Part shown: positions 30,907 to 39,647 of the stretch, in pieces
Layout of the letters: each line of letters starts with the position of its first letter
How positions within the stretch are numbered: the first letter of the stretch is position 1
NCBI GenBank assembly: GCA_021802985.1
Contig: JAJZQW010000016.1
Location: 1-42,640 of the forward strand
Source: Acidobacteriota bacterium
Lineage (GTDB): Bacteria; Acidobacteriota; Holophagae; Holophagales; Holophagaceae
Length of the DNA: 42,640 bases
Direction: 5' to 3'
Made by a program: the position numbers and the translations under genes
Notes under the pieces: model-generated
Seen by the model: only the letters and a program-made list of their open reading frames with translations
Database searches by the model: none
Told to the model about the DNA's origin: nothing

Positions 30907-33552
30907 TCAGCTCCCCAGCACGGCTTGGATTTTGGCCAGCAGGTCCCTCGGACCATAGGGCTTCTGGATGAACCCCCGCAGGCCCTTCCCCTGGAAGCGG
31001 CTCATGGCCTCCTGCTCGTTGTAGCCCGAGCTGAGGATCACCTTGATGGCGGGCTGGAGCTGGCGCATCTCGCGGAAGGCCGCTTCGCCGCCCATGTGAG
31101 GCATGGTCATATCGAGGAGCACCAGGGCGATGTCTCCACCCCGCAGCCGGAGCAGTTCCAACGCCACCAGCCCGTCCTCCGCCTCCAGCACCTCGAAGCC
31201 CTTGAGCTCCAGGGCCTGCCGGGCCACGGAGCGCACGGTCTCGTCGTCATCCACCACGAGAATGAGACCTGTGCCTTCCCAGGCCGGATCGCCCGCTTTG
31301 GCCCGAAGGGATTCGGGCGCCGGCCCCTGGGCCGGAAACAGCACCTTGAAGGTGGTGCCCCGCCCGATCTCTGAATAGACCTTGAGGGCCCCCTTGTGCC
31401 CCCGGACGATGCCCATGATCGCGGACAGGCCGAGGCCCCGGCCCGTGAACTTGGTGGTGAAGAAGGGCTCGAAGATGCGGGCCATGGTTTCGGAATCCAT
31501 GCCGCAGCCCGTGTCCGAGACCTCCAGGTAGACGTAGGTGCCCGGGACGACGTCCTGACCCACGAGCATCACCCGGACCATGGCCTGGTCGAGGTGCTGG
31601 GCTCCAGTGGCCAGGGTGATGAGCCCCGAAGCCTCGTTGATGGCCTCGGCGGCGTTGATGACCAGGTTCATGATCACCTGTTGGATCTGGGCCGCGTCCG
31701 CCGAGATGGAGGGCAGCCCCCGGCGGAGGTCCAGCTTGAGGACCACCGTCTTGGGCAGGCTCACCTCCAGGAGGTGCGCCATCTCCTCCACCTGGGCCGT
31801 CAGGTCCAGGTTCCGCACCACGAACTGGCCTCTGCCCGAGTAGGCGAGCATCTGCCGGGTGAGGTCGGCGGCCCGCTGGCCGGCCTTCTGGATGGACTCC
31901 AGGTTCCGTCGGGCGGGATGCAGGGGATTCAGCTGCTCCAGGGCCAGCCCCGCGTGGCCCAGCACGCCCATCAGCAGGTTGTTGAAGTCGTGGGCGATGC
32001 CACCGGCCAGTACCCCCAGGCTCTCCATCTTCTGAGCCTGGAAGAGCTGGCGTTCCAGGGCTGCGCGCTCCACTTCGGCCTGTTTCTGGACGCTGATATC
32101 CCGCACGATGGCCTGGATCAAGGGGCCATCCTCGCGCGACATCAGGGTCAGGCTCACCTCCGCGGGGAATTCGCGGCCGTCGCCGGCCTTGTGGTACCAC
32201 TCGAACCGCTGGGGCTCTCCCCGGAGCACGCCGCGGATGTAGCCCTCGGCCGCTTCCCGGCTGGACTGGCCCGAGGGCTGATGGTCGGGGCTGAGCTCCC
32301 AGGCGGACATGGCGAGGAGCCGTTCCCGCGGCAGGCCGAAGAGCCGCACCGCCGCCTCGTTCACATCCACGTAGCGATCCCCCTGATGCAGGAAGTGCGC
32401 ATCCGAGGTCTGCTCGAAGAGCTGGTGGAATCGCGCCTCCTCGGCCTCCAGGTCCCTCCGGGCCTTCAGGCGATTCATCGCCAGACCCGCGGCCCCGGCC
32501 AGGCTCTCCAAGGCCTTGATCCGCTTGTCCGAAATCACCACATGGCCCTGATCGCCAAAGGACGCTCCGAAGAGGGTCGCCACGATCTCCCCCTGATGGG
32601 CCAGGGGGACACCCACGAGGGTCCGGTAGGGCCATTCGGCGAGATCGGGAATCTCGGCATGCCCCTCGCAGTCGGGGATATGCAGGCTCTGGTGCCCGAA
32701 GTGCAGGGCCTCCATGAGCGAGTGTGCCTTCACGGGGACAGGCTCGCGGATGGCTTCCACGCTGCCGGTGGCCTCCAGTCCGGGCGTCCAGTGGATGGTC
32801 GTGCTGAGCCGGGCCTCTGGATCGAAGCGGTTCAGCCACCAGTCGGGAAGGGGGACAAGGCGTCCAGCCCAATGGAACAGGACGGTGGCGAGGGTTTCCT
32901 CGTCATGGGCCTCGGCCAGGTCCCGCACACCCTGCGCCAGATCCTGGGCCAGGCTGGCGGACGCTTCCAGCGCGGACTGGGCCCGCAGCCGCTCCAAGGC
33001 CAAGGCCGCGATGCGAGCGAGGCTCTGCAGGATGGACAGCTGGGCCTCGGCTGGAGCGAGGGGGGCTTCCCCCTTCAGGGAGATCGCGTACAGCACGCCG
33101 ATGATCTGTCCCTCGAAGACCAGGGGCAGCCCGAGCAGGCTCTGGACCCCGAAGGTTCCGACCAGCTGGGGATCGATCATCTCGGGCGATTGGCCGGTAT
33201 CCGCCACGAAGCACATCCGCCGGTACCCATAGACCTCCCGAGCGAAGGCACCATCCGAGATGGGGCGGCTCAGCCCCCGGAGCACCTCGCCGAAGCGCGA
33301 CCAGAGGTCCGGCGTCCAGCCCACGATCTCAACTCGGGGGCCCTGCTCGTCCTCGCGGACCCGGCCCACACACCAGTGGGGCGAGGGCAGGATGGCCGCC
33401 GCGCGCCCCATGAGCACCTGGTAGGCCTCCTCCACCGTCCGGGCGAGGCTGAGGGCGTAGATCCCCTCCGCCAAGTGGCGCTGGGGGGCCGCCTCCACCC
33501 CCTCGCTCAGGAGGAAGGGAGGCGTGGATGGGTTCGGGACAGGTTCATCCAA
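30907..33552 (-). CDS. GAF-GAF-PAS hybrid sensor histidine kinase
   Basis: About 881 aa, cytoplasmic: no membrane segment is seen. Domain order: GAF (about 35-195, GLPLVFEGQIIGVLYAIS), a second GAF (about 215-365, GVPLAHQGEIVATLFGAS), PAS (about 375-500, HFLHQGDRYVDVNEAAVRLF), HisKA (GGIAHDFNNLLMGVLGHAGL), HATPase (NLVINAAEAINE, DTGCGMD, GRGLGLSAI) and a C-terminal receiver (ILVVDDDETV, LVLLDMTMPH, FIQKPYGPRDL). The start is unsure: TTG at 33552 has no good ribosome site, while GTG at 33498, with GAGGGG just upstream, is an alternative that removes 18 unconserved residues. No partner regulator is adjacent. It follows rny by 45 nt and precedes the DUF486 gene. Confidence 0.9.
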   Translation of the reverse strand: MDEPVPNPSTPPFLLSEGVEAAPQRHLAEGIYALSLARTVEEAYQVLMGRAAAILPSPHWCVGRVREDEQGPRVEIVGWTPDLWSRFGEVLRGLSRPISDGAFAREVYGYRRMCFVADTGQSPEMIDPQLVGTFGVQSLLGLPLVFEGQIIGVLYAISLKGEAPLAPAEAQLSILQSLARIAALALERLRAQSALEASASLAQDLAQGVRDLAEAHDEETLATVLFHWAGRLVPLPDWWLNRFDPEARLSTTIHWTPGLEATGSVEAIREPVPVKAHSLMEALHFGHQSLHIPDCEGHAEIPDLAEWPYRTLVGVPLAHQGEIVATLFGASFGDQGHVVISDKRIKALESLAGAAGLAMNRLKARRDLEAEEARFHQLFEQTSDAHFLHQGDRYVDVNEAAVRLFGLPRERLLAMSAWELSPDHQPSGQSSREAAEGYIRGVLRGEPQRFEWYHKAGDGREFPAEVSLTLMSREDGPLIQAIVRDISVQKQAEVERAALERQLFQAQKMESLGVLAGGIAHDFNNLLMGVLGHAGLALEQLNPLHPARRNLESIQKAGQRAADLTRQMLAYSGRGQFVVRNLDLTAQVEEMAHLLEVSLPKTVVLKLDLRRGLPSISADAAQIQQVIMNLVINAAEAINEASGLITLATGAQHLDQAMVRVMLVGQDVVPGTYVYLEVSDTGCGMDSETMARIFEPFFTTKFTGRGLGLSAIMGIVRGHKGALKVYSEIGRGTTFKVLFPAQGPAPESLRAKAGDPAWEGTGLILVVDDDETVRSVARQALELKGFEVLEAEDGLVALELLRLRGGDIALVLLDMTMPHMGGEAAFREMRQLQPAIKVILSSGYNEQEAMSRFQGKGLRGFIQKPYGPRDLLAKIQAVLGS

Positions 33553-33597
33553 GGGAGGTCCGGGATTCCTGTCGGGAACTCTATCAGAGCCTGCGAC

Positions 33598-35217
33598 TCA
33601 ACGGGCGATCTCCACGGCGCGAAGCTCGCGCATGACCGTGACCTTGATCTGACCGGGGTACTGCATCTCGCTTTCGATGCGCCGGGAGACGTCCTTGGCG
33701 ATCCAGTAGGCCTGGTCGTCATTCACGGAGCCGGCATCCACCATGATCCGGATCTCGCGGCCCGCCTGCATGGCGAAGCTCTTCTGGACGCCCTTGTAGC
33801 TGTTGGCGATCTCCTCGAGCTTCTCGAGGCGCTTGACGTAGGTCTCCAGCATCTCCCGCCGGGCGCCGGGCCGGGCCGCGCTGAGGGCGTCTGCGGCCGT
33901 GACGAGCATGGCCTCCACCGTGCGGGGCTCGAAGTCCCCGTGGTGGCAGCTCATGGCATGGATCACGTCCTCCTTCTCGCCATAGCGCTGCATCAGTTGC
34001 ATGCCGATCTCGATGTGGGTGCCCTCCACCTCGCGGTCGATGGCCTTGCCGATGTCGTGGAAGAGCCCTGCACGGCGCACCAGCCGGGCATCGGCGCCCA
34101 TCTCGCCCGCCATGTATTCGGCGATGCGGGCCACCTCCTTGGTGTGCTCCAGGACATTCTGCCCGTACGAGGTGCGATAGTTCAGGCGCCCCACCAGCTT
34201 CTGCAGCTTCGGGTGGACGTCGGGGAAGCCCAGCTCGATGCAGGCGGCTTCGCCGATCTCCTTCAGGTGCTGGTCCATGTCGACCTTGACCTTCTCCACC
34301 ACCTCCTCGATGCGGGCGGGGTGGATGCGGCCGTCGGCCAGCAGCTTGAGAATGGCCTGCCGGGCCACTTCGCGCCGGATGGGGTCGAAGCTCGAGACCA
34401 CGATGCTCTCGGGTGTGTCGTCCACGATCAGGTCGCAGCCCGTGGCCTTCTCCAGGGCCCGGATGTTGCGGCCCTCGCGGCCGATGATGCGGCCCTTGAG
34501 ATCATCGCTGGGGAGCTGGACGGAACTGACGGCCTGCTCGGCCACCACATCCGAGGCCACCCGCTGGATGGCCGCGCCGATGGTCCAGCGGGCCTTCTTC
34601 ATGGCCTCTTCCTGGGCCTCTTCGTCAATGCGGCGCACCAGCTTGGCGGCATCCATCCTGGCCGCGTATTCGAGCTGGGCGGTGAGCTCCTTCTTGGCAT
34701 CCTCCCGGGTGAGCCCCGCGATCTCCTCCAAGCGGCGGGCCTGGGCCTCCACCAGTTGCTTCGCCTCGGCCTGCTGGGCCTCCAGCTTCTCCAGATCGGC
34801 CTTCCGGCGCTCCGTCAGGGCTTCCAGATCCTTGGCCTTCTGGTCCACCTGCTGGAGCTTCTTGTCCAGCCCTTCCTCCTTGCTCAGGAGACGCTGCTCC
34901 TGCTTCTCCTGGTTCCGCTGGCGATCGGCGAGCAGCTTTTCGGCCTCTTGGCGGGCCTGGAGGGCCTGCTCCTTGGCCTTGAGTTCCGCCTCCTTGCGGA
35001 AGGCCTCGGCCTCCTGCTCGCCTCGGCTGCGGAGCCGCTGGGCCTCCTGGGCCCCTTCGGCCAGGAGCCGCTCCCGCTCGGCCTTCACCTCCTGCTCGGC
35101 CCGGGCCTGGGCCTGGGAGCTGTCCAGGGCGGCCTTCTGGGCCCGCACGGACATGACGTACGCCACCGCACCGGCCACGAGAGCCAGGAAGAGGAAGATC
35201 CAGCTGATCAGATTCAT
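33598..35217 (-). CDS. rny: Ribonuclease Y
   Basis: Membrane-anchored endoribonuclease initiating mRNA decay. The 539-aa protein has an N-terminal anchor (MNLISWIFLFLALVAGAVAY), a long Glu/Gln/Lys/Ala coiled coil (about 30-190), a KH domain (KGRIIGREGRNIRALEKATG) and an HD domain with LFHDIGKAID (about 385) and HHGDFEP; it ends KVTVMRELRAVEIAR, the conserved RNase Y terminus. The ATG at 35217 has GGAG 6 nt upstream. It sits downstream of zapA and the 6S RNA on the same strand, an order found in several bacteria. Identity is secure. Confidence 0.97.
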   Translation of the reverse strand: MNLISWIFLFLALVAGAVAYVMSVRAQKAALDSSQAQARAEQEVKAERERLLAEGAQEAQRLRSRGEQEAEAFRKEAELKAKEQALQARQEAEKLLADRQRNQEKQEQRLLSKEEGLDKKLQQVDQKAKDLEALTERRKADLEKLEAQQAEAKQLVEAQARRLEEIAGLTREDAKKELTAQLEYAARMDAAKLVRRIDEEAQEEAMKKARWTIGAAIQRVASDVVAEQAVSSVQLPSDDLKGRIIGREGRNIRALEKATGCDLIVDDTPESIVVSSFDPIRREVARQAILKLLADGRIHPARIEEVVEKVKVDMDQHLKEIGEAACIELGFPDVHPKLQKLVGRLNYRTSYGQNVLEHTKEVARIAEYMAGEMGADARLVRRAGLFHDIGKAIDREVEGTHIEIGMQLMQRYGEKEDVIHAMSCHHGDFEPRTVEAMLVTAADALSAARPGARREMLETYVKRLEKLEEIANSYKGVQKSFAMQAGREIRIMVDAGSVNDDQAYWIAKDVSRRIESEMQYPGQIKVTVMRELRAVEIAR

Positions 35218-35261
35218 GGGCGACTCCGTGGAGGAAATTCCAGGAGCCACCAGCACCAGAT

Positions 35262-35435
35262 ATCAAAATCCCCGCTCAGTCGTGGAGGCTTGCCGAGTTC
35301 CCTATCAGGTAGGGGGGAGACCAGATTCCCTGGCTAAGGCGCGCCGACGCGCGGAACGCACAGGCCAGGGGGAAGGTTTCCCATATCGACTTACGGAACA
35401 AGCGCTTGGCCATAATCACGCGCCTCGCAGGGAAA
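35262..35435 (-). ncRNA. ssrS: Probable 6S RNA (between zapA and rny)
   Basis: The 218-nt gap between zapA and rny lacks a convincing gene but folds as expected for 6S RNA, the RNA polymerase-sequestering regulator. Read on the minus strand, the 5' end TCCCTGC just after the zapA stop pairs with GCGGGGA near 35269-35275 as a closing stem. CCCTGGC and GCCAGGG form a terminal arm around a GCGCG/CGCGC hairpin. Between them are largely unpaired stretches that would make the promoter-mimicking bubble. Position directly downstream of zapA is the classical ssrS location. The 3' end runs into ATTTTGATA. The ends are approximate; no covariance search was possible. Confidence 0.65.
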
Positions 35436-35795
35436 TCAGTCTTCGTCCTCGTCGAGGAAGGGCACGGGGGCGGAAGGTTGGTCCGGAACATCGTGCAGGA
35501 GCTTTGAAAGGGTCTGTTCCAGGTCTTGGGTGTGCTGGTTGGCTTCCCGTTCGAGGCGCGCCACGCGGTGCGCCAAGTTCAGGGCGCCCAGAAGGTACCA
35601 GGACGGGGTGTCCAGGCCCTCCGGAACGCTCCCCCATCTTACCCGGCATTCCGTTTCCATGGCCTGGAAGGTCTCCTCCAGGATCCCCTGGGCGGCCGCC
35701 AAGAGCTCGGGGCGGTCCGTATGGACCAGCAGGGCCCGCCCCAGAACCTCCAGGGTCGCCGGACGGGTGTCCGGCCGGGGCGCCGGTGCCTTCAT
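35436..35795 (-). CDS. zapA: ZapA-like cell division protein
   Basis: A 119-aa protein that I call ZapA, the FtsZ-ring cross-linker. The N-terminal globular part (ATLEVLGRALLVHTDRPELL, AQGILEETFQAM) and the C-terminal helix WYLLGALNLAHRVARLEREA with a coiled-coil continuation follow the ZapA plan, although sequence similarity is loose. It ends in an acidic tail (FLDEDED). Position strengthens the call: it is translationally coupled to a ZapB-like coiled coil and followed by the probable 6S RNA. The ATG at 35795 has GGAGG 7 nt upstream, and its ATGA overlaps the stop of the upstream gene. Confidence 0.65.
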   Translation of the reverse strand: MKAPAPRPDTRPATLEVLGRALLVHTDRPELLAAAQGILEETFQAMETECRVRWGSVPEGLDTPSWYLLGALNLAHRVARLEREANQHTQDLEQTLSKLLHDVPDQPSAPVPFLDEDED

Positions 35796-36019
35796 CCCAG
35801 GGCCTCCAGGGACCGGAGGATGGCCGCCACCTGGTCCTTCACCGTGTCCCGGTCCTTCTGCAAGGCAGTCCGTTCGGCCTGAGCCTCTTCCAGGCGGGCC
35901 CGGAGGGACTGCACCTCCTGGCTGCCATTGGCCTTCAGCGCCTCCAGCTCTTCCTTCAGCTGGTTGCGCTGCTGGACCAGGGCCTGAACCTTCGATTCGA
36001 GTTGTTTCAGCAGATCCAT
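35792..36019 (-). CDS. Short coiled-coil protein, ZapB-like
   Basis: A 75-aa protein that is almost entirely a heptad-type coiled coil (MDLLKQLESKVQALVQQRNQ then LKEELEALKANG, ending AAILRSLEALG). Size, composition and pairing with a ZapA-like gene suggest a ZapB/YiiU-type division protein or a Zap-associated scaffold. Coiled coils of this size look alike, so the family is not certain. The ATG at 36019 has GAGG 5 nt upstream. Its TGA overlaps the zapA ATG by 4 nt. pheT ends 23 nt upstream, so it belongs to the same long minus-strand transcription unit. Confidence 0.65.
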   Translation of the reverse strand: MDLLKQLESKVQALVQQRNQLKEELEALKANGSQEVQSLRARLEEAQAERTALQKDRDTVKDQVAAILRSLEALG

Positions 36020-36042
36020 GGCGGCCTCGAGTGAGGCCCATT

Positions 36043-37992
36043 CTACGCCCGAAGCTGCGCGCCGAGCGACTCGGCCGCGTTCAAGGCGCTGGCCACCCAG
36101 GCATCCACCTCCGCCCCGACCAGCGTGCGGTCCATGGCCTGGAAGGTCAGGCGCAGGAGCCAGGCCTTGGTTCCGGCCGGCAGGTTCTTGCCCTGGTAGA
36201 GGTCCGCACAGGCCACATCCACAAGGACCGTGCCCACCAGGGCGATCCAGACCGCGTCATGCATGGCCTGCCAGGTCAAGGTCGCCGGCACCACCAGGGA
36301 CAGGTCCCGTTCCACGGCAGGAAAGCGGCTGTGGGGGGTGAAGGCGGGGATGATCCGGTCATCGGGGGTTCGGAAGGCCTGGATGGGGAACTCGGCCACC
36401 AGGAAGGCGCCGTCCTCGATTGGATGGATGGCGAGCTCCTGGTTGGTGGATTTCAGGACATCCTTCAGGGTGCCCAGCAGGTGCTTGGCCATCACGGGCC
36501 CGGCCTTGGATTCGGGATCGGCGTCCCAGCGCTCGCCCGCCCAGACCAGGGCTACGGTCCAGGTCTCTACGGGGCCGCGGGAGAGCCCCCGGAAGGTCGG
36601 CGCGATCTCGAAGAGGCGGACCTCCCGCTGGCCCTGCTTCAGGTTCTGCTTGGCCACCTCCACCAGGGAGGGCACCAGGGATCGCCGCAGGATGGAGTAT
36701 TCCAGTCCCAGGGGATTGGTCAGGGTGCGTCCAGCGCGGTCCTCGTCGGCTGCCTCGCCCCGTGGACCCGGGAAGGCCGCATCCATCTCCGGGCTGACGA
36801 ACCCGTAGGTCACCGTCTGATGGAAGCCCAGGTGGGCCAGGCGGCGGGCCAGGGCCTGGCGCTGGAGGTAGTCCCGGGACAGGGGTTGGGGTGGCCCTTC
36901 GAGCGGCGGCAGCACGGCGGGGATGTGCTCGTAGCCCCGGAGGCGCAGCACCTCCTCGGCCAGGTCTTCGGGCAGGGTCAGGTCGTGGCGCCAGGTGGGC
37001 GGCAGCACACGCAGGTGGCCCGGCTCCGCCTCGACCGTGCAGCCCAGGGCCTTCAGCGCCTTGGCGGCCTCGGCCAGGTGGAGCGGCTCCCCGGCCACGC
37101 GGGTGAGGAGCTCCTTGGGCAGGTCCACCGTCGAAGGGGGGGGTGGCATCGCCCCGGCGGTCCAAGCCCCTTCGAGGGTCGCACCGGACCAATCCTCCAG
37201 ACGGTGGATGAGCAGGTCGCGGGCCACGGGGACCATGGCGGCATCTGCCCCCCGGCCGAAGCGCTGGGAGGCGTCTGTGTGCAGGCCGTGCCGGTGGGCC
37301 GTGGCGCGGACGGTCCGGGCCTCGAACCAGGCACTCTCCAGGAGGACGCGCCGGGTCTTCGCCGTCACCTTGCTCCCCTCGCCCCCCATCACACCGGCCA
37401 GGGCGATTGGCCCGCCTTCGTCGGCGATGACCAGATCCTCCGGAGACAGCTTGCGCTCCACGCCATCGAGGGTCACCAGCGTCTCGCCGGGACGGGCCAT
37501 GCGCACGCTCACGGCGCCCCGGATGCGGTCGGCGTCGAAGGCGTGGGTGGGATGACCGTAGCGGTGCAGCAGTTCGTTGGAGGCATCCACCGCAGGCAGG
37601 AGCTTGGGCGCGGCCCCCAGGGCGGTGAGGAAGGCCTGGGCCATCTCCGGCGTTCGTCCCTTCCCGAGGGTGAGGAGCGCGGTGGCGTAGATGGGGCAGG
37701 CCCGGGCGAGCAGGCGAACCGGGAGCTGAGGTTCACCCTCTGCCACCGGTGATGGGAGCAGGACTGCCAGCGGCTGTTGCAGGCGGGCCGCCAGGTCGCG
37801 GGCCAGGCCCCGATGGGACATGGCGTCCCCACGGTTGGCGGTGATGTCCACGTCCAGCACTTCCGTGCCTGGACGGGCCTCGATGGCATCCACGGGAAAG
37901 CCGAGCGAGGCCAGGGTCTCGGCCAGCGGGCGGGTGCCCAGGCTGGCGACGGCGGGCAGCTCTGCGGCCAGGGCCCTGCGTTCGATCCACAT
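36043..37992 (-). CDS. pheT: Phenylalanyl-tRNA synthetase beta chain, short form lacking the tRNA-binding OB domain
   Basis: Beta subunit of the alpha2beta2 enzyme charging tRNA-Phe. The 649-aa chain is about 150 residues shorter than usual (about 800). After the first 50 residues it goes straight to VDITANRGDAMSHRGLARDL, a block normally found near residue 150. The EMAPII-like tRNA-binding OB fold usually inserted after residue 40 is therefore absent. The B3/B4 editing domain (HPTHAFDADRI, GVMGGEGSKVT), B5, the catalytic-like core (LRGYEHIPAVLPPLEG, NPLGLEYSILRRSLVPSL) and the C-terminal FDX-ACB domain (HSRFPAVERDLSLVVP) are all present. The ATG at 37992 overlaps the pheS TGA by one base (TGATG). 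Confidence 0.93.
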   Translation of the reverse strand: MWIERRALAAELPAVASLGTRPLAETLASLGFPVDAIEARPGTEVLDVDITANRGDAMSHRGLARDLAARLQQPLAVLLPSPVAEGEPQLPVRLLARACPIYATALLTLGKGRTPEMAQAFLTALGAAPKLLPAVDASNELLHRYGHPTHAFDADRIRGAVSVRMARPGETLVTLDGVERKLSPEDLVIADEGGPIALAGVMGGEGSKVTAKTRRVLLESAWFEARTVRATAHRHGLHTDASQRFGRGADAAMVPVARDLLIHRLEDWSGATLEGAWTAGAMPPPPSTVDLPKELLTRVAGEPLHLAEAAKALKALGCTVEAEPGHLRVLPPTWRHDLTLPEDLAEEVLRLRGYEHIPAVLPPLEGPPQPLSRDYLQRQALARRLAHLGFHQTVTYGFVSPEMDAAFPGPRGEAADEDRAGRTLTNPLGLEYSILRRSLVPSLVEVAKQNLKQGQREVRLFEIAPTFRGLSRGPVETWTVALVWAGERWDADPESKAGPVMAKHLLGTLKDVLKSTNQELAIHPIEDGAFLVAEFPIQAFRTPDDRIIPAFTPHSRFPAVERDLSLVVPATLTWQAMHDAVWIALVGTVLVDVACADLYQGKNLPAGTKAWLLRLTFQAMDRTLVGAEVDAWVASALNAAESLGAQLRA

Positions 37993-39056
37993 CAGTCGAG
38001 CCCTCCCATGGCCTTGAGGAAGCGTTGGTCGTTCTCGAAGAACAGGCGCAGGTCTGGCGTCTGGCTCAGCATCATGGCCATGCGCTCCACGCCCATGCCG
38101 AAGGCCCAGCCGGACCACTCAGCCGGATCGATGCCCGCCAGGGAGAGCACGTTCGGATGGATGAGGCCCGCGCCCAGGATCTCCACCCAGCCGGAGCCCT
38201 TGCAGACGCGGCAGCCCTTGGCTCCACAGAGCGGGCAGCTCACATCCACCTCGCAACCGGGTTCCACGAAGGGGAAATAGGAAGGGCGCAGCCGGATCTC
38301 CGTGGTCGGACCGAACAGCGCCCGCAGTGCGTATTCCAGCGTGCCCTTGAGGTGGTGCATGCCGATGTCGTGGCCCACGAGCATGCCCTCGACCTGGTGG
38401 AACATGGGGCTGTGGGTGGGATCGATCTCGTCCTTGCGATAGACGCGGCCGGGCGCCAGGAACCGGATCCCGCCCATCTCCAGGATCTTCGGGGCCAGGT
38501 TCTTCAGCGTGCGCACCTGCACCGGGCTGGTGTGGGTCCGCAGCAGGAGCCCCGGATGACCCGCGAGGTAGAAGGTATCGGCACTCCCACGGGCCGGGTG
38601 GTCCGCCGGGATGTTCAGCCCGTCGAAGTTGTGCGCCTCGGTCTCCACCTCGGGGCCCTCCTCCACATGGAAGCCCAGGGGACGGAACACATCCACCAGG
38701 CGGTCCATGAGGCGGTTGAGGGGATGCAGCGCCCCGCGGGGGGGCAGGGGCGGCGGGAGCGACTTGTCCCACAGCTGAGCTCCAGTGGCCTTCCTCGCGG
38801 CCTCGACCTCGGCCTGGCGGGCCTTGAGGGCTTCCTCCCAGCGGTTCTTGAGGCCGTTGATGGCAGCGCCCAGGTCGCGTTTCTGCTCCTTCGGTGCGGC
38901 CTTCAACAGGTCCATGAGCCGGGCGGCGTGGCTGCCCTCACGGCCGATGTACGCCCCCTTGAGGCGCAGCAGGGCATCCAGATCGCCGCAGGCGGCAAGG
39001 GCCTCCGGAAAGGCTCGATCCGCGTCGGCGATCTCCGGCGGCAGCAGGTGGTCCAT
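37992..39056 (-). CDS. pheS: Phenylalanyl-tRNA synthetase alpha chain
   Basis: Catalytic subunit of PheRS, 354 aa. The N-terminal coiled coil (about 1-95) contacts tRNA. The class II core contains HPLNRLMDRLVDVFRPLGFH, EAHNFDGLNIPADHPARG, DTFYLAGHPGLLLRTHTSPV (motif 2 region), VYRKDEIDPTHSPMFHQVEG and motif 3 GWAFGMGVERMAMM. A Cys4-type insert CPLCGAKGCRVCKGSGWVEI is typical of many bacterial PheS. The ATG at 39056 has GAGG upstream. It is translationally coupled with pheT. A hairpin lies 18 nt upstream of the start; no Phe-rich leader peptide is visible. Confidence 0.97.
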   Translation of the reverse strand: MDHLLPPEIADADRAFPEALAACGDLDALLRLKGAYIGREGSHAARLMDLLKAAPKEQKRDLGAAINGLKNRWEEALKARQAEVEAARKATGAQLWDKSLPPPLPPRGALHPLNRLMDRLVDVFRPLGFHVEEGPEVETEAHNFDGLNIPADHPARGSADTFYLAGHPGLLLRTHTSPVQVRTLKNLAPKILEMGGIRFLAPGRVYRKDEIDPTHSPMFHQVEGMLVGHDIGMHHLKGTLEYALRALFGPTTEIRLRPSYFPFVEPGCEVDVSCPLCGAKGCRVCKGSGWVEILGAGLIHPNVLSLAGIDPAEWSGWAFGMGVERMAMMLSQTPDLRLFFENDQRFLKAMGGLD

Positions 39057-39073
39057 GGGAGCCTCGATACAGA

Positions 39074-39097
39074 GAAAGGCCGCTTGCGCGGCCTTTC
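39074..39097 (-). terminator. Hairpin between rplT and pheS
   Basis: GAAAGGCCGC (39074-39083) and GCGGCCTTTC (39088-39097) form a perfect 10-bp stem with a 4-nt loop. On the minus strand it is followed by TCTGTATC, a poor U-tract. It may act as a partial terminator or attenuator separating ribosomal-protein from pheST expression. Confidence 0.55.
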
Positions 39098-39125
39098 GGG
39101 TGTCTGCGATGTCCTGTCTTCGCGA

Positions 39126-39473
39126 TCAGCCCTTGGCCACGGCCACGAGCTTGCTAAACGCTTCAGGGCTGCGGACGGCAAGGTCCGCCAGCATCTTGCG
39201 GTCCAGGCTCACCTGGGCCTTCTTGAGGCCGCCCATGAACTTGCTGTAGGACATGCCGTTCAACACGGCGGCAGCGCTGATGCGGACGATCCAGAGGCGG
39301 CGGAAGTCACGCTTCTTCACCTTGCGATCGCGGTAGCCGTAGCCGAGGGCCTTCTCGACGGCTTCCTTGGCGGAGCGGTACAGCCGGGACTTGGCGCCGT
39401 AGAAGCCCTTGGCGAACTTCATCATGCGCTTGCGGCGCTGGGCGCGCTTGAAACCACGTTTGACGCGAGTCAT
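39126..39473 (-). CDS. rplT: 50S ribosomal protein L20
   Basis: L20 is an early 23S rRNA assembly protein and, in several bacteria, the autorepressor of the infC-rpmI-rplT unit. The 115-aa product begins [20 protein letters not shown] and has the diagnostic [20 protein letters not shown] and [15 protein letters not shown] blocks; length is normal. The ATG at 39473 has an AAAGGA ribosome site. The 181-nt gap upstream, unusually long for this operon, contains a hairpin just after rpmI and a TAGAAT box (39566-39571), so rplT may have its own promoter or an RNA control element. Confidence 0.98.
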   Translation of the reverse strand: MTRVKRGFKRAQRRKRMMKFAKGFYGAKSRLYRSAKEAVEKALGYGYRDRKVKKRDFRRLWIVRISAAAVLNGMSYSKFMGGLKKAQVSLDRKMLADLAVRSPEAFSKLVAVAKG

Positions 39474-39624
39474 GGTGTTTCCTTTCCTCGAGGCAGCGCG
39501 TCCAATCTGCGGGGCGCTTTGAAGGCCTCATCGGGGGTGGCCTCAGCCACCGGGTTGAACCCCTGATTCTAGGACCGGGGGCGTGGGAAGAAAAGACCGC
39601 GCGGGCTCCGCCAGCGCGTTATAA

Positions 39625-39647
39625 CGGGATTCCCGCAGGGAATCCCG
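39625..39647 (-). terminator. Hairpin after rpmI
   Basis: CGGGATTCCC (39625-39634) and GGGAATCCCG (39638-39647) form a perfect 10-bp stem with a 3-nt loop, 7 nt after the rpmI stop. On the minus strand TTATAA follows, so partial termination or an RNA processing site is plausible. Confidence 0.55.

Noticed and set aside
31396..35337. A 1313-codon plus-strand open frame opposite the hybrid kinase and RNase Y
   Set aside because: Its translation has the Leu/Gly/His-rich, Lys-poor composition of an antisense GC-rich frame. The minus-strand genes carry clear domains throughout.
39057..39125. Phe-rich leader peptide for pheST attenuation
   Set aside because: Translation of the stretch before pheS shows no run of Phe codons; only a hairpin is present.
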